Positions 61,836-64,000 of a stretch of 64,000 nucleotides of DNA are shown in pieces. Made by a program: the position numbers and the translations under genes. The DNA lies in assembly GCF_003205195.1 (NCBI RefSeq), contig NZ_QJRY01000003.1, positions 434,001 to 498,000 on the forward strand, in the 5' to 3' direction. Source of the stretch: Peteryoungia wuzhouensis (GTDB lineage: Bacteria > Pseudomonadota > Alphaproteobacteria > Rhizobiales > Rhizobiaceae). The notes under the pieces were generated by a model. That model had not been told where the DNA came from. It worked only from the letters and a program-made list of their open reading frames with translations, and did not search any database. Numbering within the stretch: the first letter of the stretch is position 1; each line of letters begins with the position of its first letter.

Positions 61836-63239
61836 ATGGATGGTATTCCAAAGGGGGCAGGCTTCCAGCCACCGGCACCGGTTCCGCGCACTGTGCCGCC
61901 CAGCCGACTGGAAATCATCCGCACGGTCCTCAAGAACCCCCTCGAACTCTGGGGGCTTCCGTCCTACACATGGCCGTGGATTGTCACTCGTTTCTTCGGC
62001 CAGACCACCATCATCGCCAATGACCCCGGACTGATCCGCCATGTGCTCGTCGACAATGCGGCGAACTACGAAATGTCGGAGATCCGCCAACTGGTTCTGA
62101 GGCCCATTCTGCGCGATGGCCTGCTGACGGCGGAAGGTCCCGTCTGGAAACGCTCCCGCAAAGCCATGGCGCCCGTCTTCACCCCGCGCCATGCCCGTGG
62201 CTTTGCCCGCCAGATGCGCGAGCAGAGCGAACAGTTTCTTGAGCGTTACGAGGCGGGTACAGAAGGGGTGGTTCGCGATATCGCCGTCGACATGACGGAA
62301 CTCACCTATGCGATCCTCTCCGAAACCCTGTTCTCCGGCGGCATCGTTTCCGAGAAGGGTGATTTTGCCAAGGATGTCGACGATCTCCTGCATAGCATGG
62401 GACGTATCGATCCTTTCGATCTGCTGAGAGCGCCCAAATGGATTCCGCGCCTGACACGCCTTCGCGGCCTTGGTGTTTTGCGCAAGTTCCGCGACCTCGT
62501 TCGCCGCACGATGGATCAGCGCCGGACGATGATCCAGACGGATCGGGAAAAGGCACCGGACGACTTCCTCACGCTTCTGCTCGAACTGGAAGGTCCTGAC
62601 GGGCTGACCCCGGAAGAGATTGAAGACAACATCCTGACTTTCATCGGGGCAGGTCACGAGACCACGGCGCGGGCACTTGCGTGGACGCTTTATTGTGTTG
62701 CGCATAGCCCCGATATTCTGGATGCCATGGAGCAAGAGATCGATACGGTGATTGCGTCTGGCGCAGACCCGGTGGAATGGCTCGACCAGATGCCAAATGT
62801 GCGGGCCTCCTTTGAGGAAGCGATGCGGCTCTATCCGCCAGCGCCTTCAATCAACCGAGATGCGATCGCCGATGATCGTTATGCGGCACCCAATGGTGAG
62901 GTGGTGGACATCGCCAAGGGCACGACCGTACTCGTCATGCCCTGGACGCTCCATCGCCACGAACTCTATTGGGACCGGCCGCGGATCTTCGATCCCTCCC
63001 GTTTCCTGCCCGGCGAGCGGGAGAAGATCGGCCGTTTCCAGTATCTGCCCTTCGGGGCAGGTCCGCGCGTCTGCATTGGCGCGACCTTTGCCCTGCAGGA
63101 AGCGGTGATTGCGCTTGCCGTTCTGATGCAGAAGTACCGATTCCAAACGACGCCACAGACGAAACCGTGGCCTGTACAGAAGCTGACAACCCAGCCCGCC
63201 GGCGGTCTACCCATGCGGATCACCCCGCGCAAGCCGTAA
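61836..63239 (+). CDS. Cytochrome P450
   Basis: A 467-residue heme monooxygenase. The heme-thiolate cysteine is Cys413 in FGAGPRVCIGATFAL; the oxygen-binding I-helix motif is IGAGHETTARAL; the ExxR pair lies in FEEAMRLYPPAP and the RFLPGEREK stretch is the meander. No membrane anchor is visible and the length is that of a soluble bacterial P450. Redox partners are not next to it. The substrate cannot be inferred from sequence; fatty acid or terpenoid substrates are only guesses. Confidence 0.94.
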   Translation: MDGIPKGAGFQPPAPVPRTVPPSRLEIIRTVLKNPLELWGLPSYTWPWIVTRFFGQTTIIANDPGLIRHVLVDNAANYEMSEIRQLVLRPILRDGLLTAEGPVWKRSRKAMAPVFTPRHARGFARQMREQSEQFLERYEAGTEGVVRDIAVDMTELTYAILSETLFSGGIVSEKGDFAKDVDDLLHSMGRIDPFDLLRAPKWIPRLTRLRGLGVLRKFRDLVRRTMDQRRTMIQTDREKAPDDFLTLLLELEGPDGLTPEEIEDNILTFIGAGHETTARALAWTLYCVAHSPDILDAMEQEIDTVIASGADPVEWLDQMPNVRASFEEAMRLYPPAPSINRDAIADDRYAAPNGEVVDIAKGTTVLVMPWTLHRHELYWDRPRIFDPSRFLPGEREKIGRFQYLPFGAGPRVCIGATFALQEAVIALAVLMQKYRFQTTPQTKPWPVQKLTTQPAGGLPMRITPRKP

Positions 63240-63337
63240 TGCGTCGTCGTCCTGGCGCTCCTTCGCTGGAAATCGGGCCAATGGCTGTGCCATAAGGGAT
63301 GTGGCGCCAAACCGGCGGGCATTATGGGGAAGACTGC

Positions 63338-64000
63338 GTGACATCCGATTACATGCTGGGCATCGATACCGGCGGCACCTACACTGACGCCGTGCTCTAC
63401 AGCGAGATGCATGGGATTATCGCGAAGGCGAAGTCGCTCACCACCCGCCACGACCTGTCGATCGGCATTTCCGGCGCGCTCGAAAGCGTGCTGTCCGAAT
63501 CGGCGATCGATCCCTCGGCGATCGGCCTCGTCTCGCTTTCAACGACGCTCGCGACCAATGCGCTGGTGGAAGGGCAGGGCGGTCGCGCCGGCCTGATCAT
63601 GATCGGTTTCGGCCCCGAAGACCTGAAGCGTGACGGCCTGGCCGACGCACTTGGCAATGATCCCGTCCTTTTCATCGCTGGCGGGCACGATGTCCACGGT
63701 AACGAAACGCCTTTTGATTCGGCGGCGCTGGAAGCCGCACTGCCGGAGCTTTCGGCCAATGTCTCGTCCTTTGCGATCGCTGGCTATTTCGCCGTCCGCA
63801 ATCCAGCACATGAGCAACGGGCGCGTGACATCATTCGCCGCCATTCGGGCCTGCCCGTCACGTGCAGCCACGAGCTTTCCTCAAAGCTTGGCGGGCCGCG
63901 ACGGGCGCTGACCACACTTCTGAACGCCCGACTGGTCGCGATGATCGACCGCCTGATCGGCTCGGCGGAACGCTATCTCCTGAAGCGCGGCATTCATGCG
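63338..64000 (+). CDS. Hydantoinase/oxoprolinase family protein, N-terminal part
   Basis: The first 221 residues of an ATP-dependent hydantoinase A/5-oxoprolinase-type protein; the gene continues beyond the right edge. The N-terminal nucleotide-binding signature GIDTGGTYTDAVLY, LVSLSTTLATNALVEG and PVTCSHELSSKLGGPRRALTT are clear. It starts with GTG at 63338 (MTSDYMLGIDTGG). Substrate (hydantoin, oxoproline, acetone or other) cannot be decided from this portion. Confidence 0.9.
   Translation, partial: MTSDYMLGIDTGGTYTDAVLYSEMHGIIAKAKSLTTRHDLSIGISGALESVLSESAIDPSAIGLVSLSTTLATNALVEGQGGRAGLIMIGFGPEDLKRDGLADALGNDPVLFIAGGHDVHGNETPFDSAALEAALPELSANVSSFAIAGYFAVRNPAHEQRARDIIRRHSGLPVTCSHELSSKLGGPRRALTTLLNARLVAMIDRLIGSAERYLLKRGIHA

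Overview
The window is a gene-dense stretch of an alphaproteobacterial chromosome. Gene content and order point to the family Rhizobiaceae (Rhizobium/Agrobacterium/Sinorhizobium group): parB-parA-rsmG-mnmG-mnmE-rho-hemJ-hemE, then a non-coding gap, then the PPSR gene-maf-aroE-coaE-dnaQ, followed further on by gyrB, divL, ahcY, chvG-chvI-pckA and a his-hslVU block. Protein features agree: a two-domain TsaE/phosphotransferase, a ChvG/ChvI pair and a short HPr kinase. Species cannot be fixed from the sequence alone. I see no IS element, prophage, CRISPR array, rRNA or tRNA, and only two gene-free stretches exceed 300 bases.

Layout. 1-1174: edge of a propionyl-CoA synthetase gene and a YggS-like PLP protein. 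1364-5545: leuS, lptE, holA. 5542-14202: a leftward-transcribed run carrying chromosome segregation (parB, parA), rRNA/tRNA modification (rsmG, mnmG, mnmE), rho and the heme genes hemJ and hemE. 14203-14605: the likely chromosomal origin, with DnaA-box-like sequences and a switch in gene direction. 14606-18224: a rightward operon of PPSR-maf-aroE-coaE-dnaQ. 18274-24791: secB, fxsA, a Tim44-domain protein, mltA, a Smr-domain protein, an XRE regulator and gyrB. 24911-28488: nitroreductase, phaZ, a DUF2852 protein and a YgjP-type metalloprotease. 28561-33610: trpF-trpB-trpA-accD-folC. 33664-45659: a leftward operon divL, tsaE/amgK fusion, MurU-like nucleotidyltransferase, addB, addA, trxA. 45858-51235: ahcY, HPr, EIIA, HprK, ChvG and ChvI, all leftward. 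51579-54369: pckA, arfB, alkB. 54385-58586: hisB-H-A-F-E and coaA, leftward. 58787-63239: hslV, hslU, a DUF1402 protein and a cytochrome P450. 63338-end: start of a hydantoinase/oxoprolinase gene.

How it fits together. This is the replication and segregation hub of the chromosome: a candidate oriC, ParA and ParB, and five parS palindromes spread over about 48 kb (near 7.85, 9.77, 16.07, 24.89 and 56.08 kb). Three of these are inside genes and all three are read in the one frame that encodes Ser-Arg-Glu. The cell-cycle protein DivL, recognised by a Tyr at the phospho-acceptor position, lies 29 kb to the right. It heads an operon that also joins t6A tRNA modification, MurNAc recycling and AddAB recombination. 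ChvG-ChvI sits with a transport-less regulatory PTS (HprK-EIIA-HPr). Most genes are conserved housekeeping ones. The items most worth a second look are the parS set and its coding-frame rule, the origin, DivL, the TsaE/AmgK-MurU pair, and several palindromic candidate operators (upstream of ahcY and pckA, and at the holA/parB junction).
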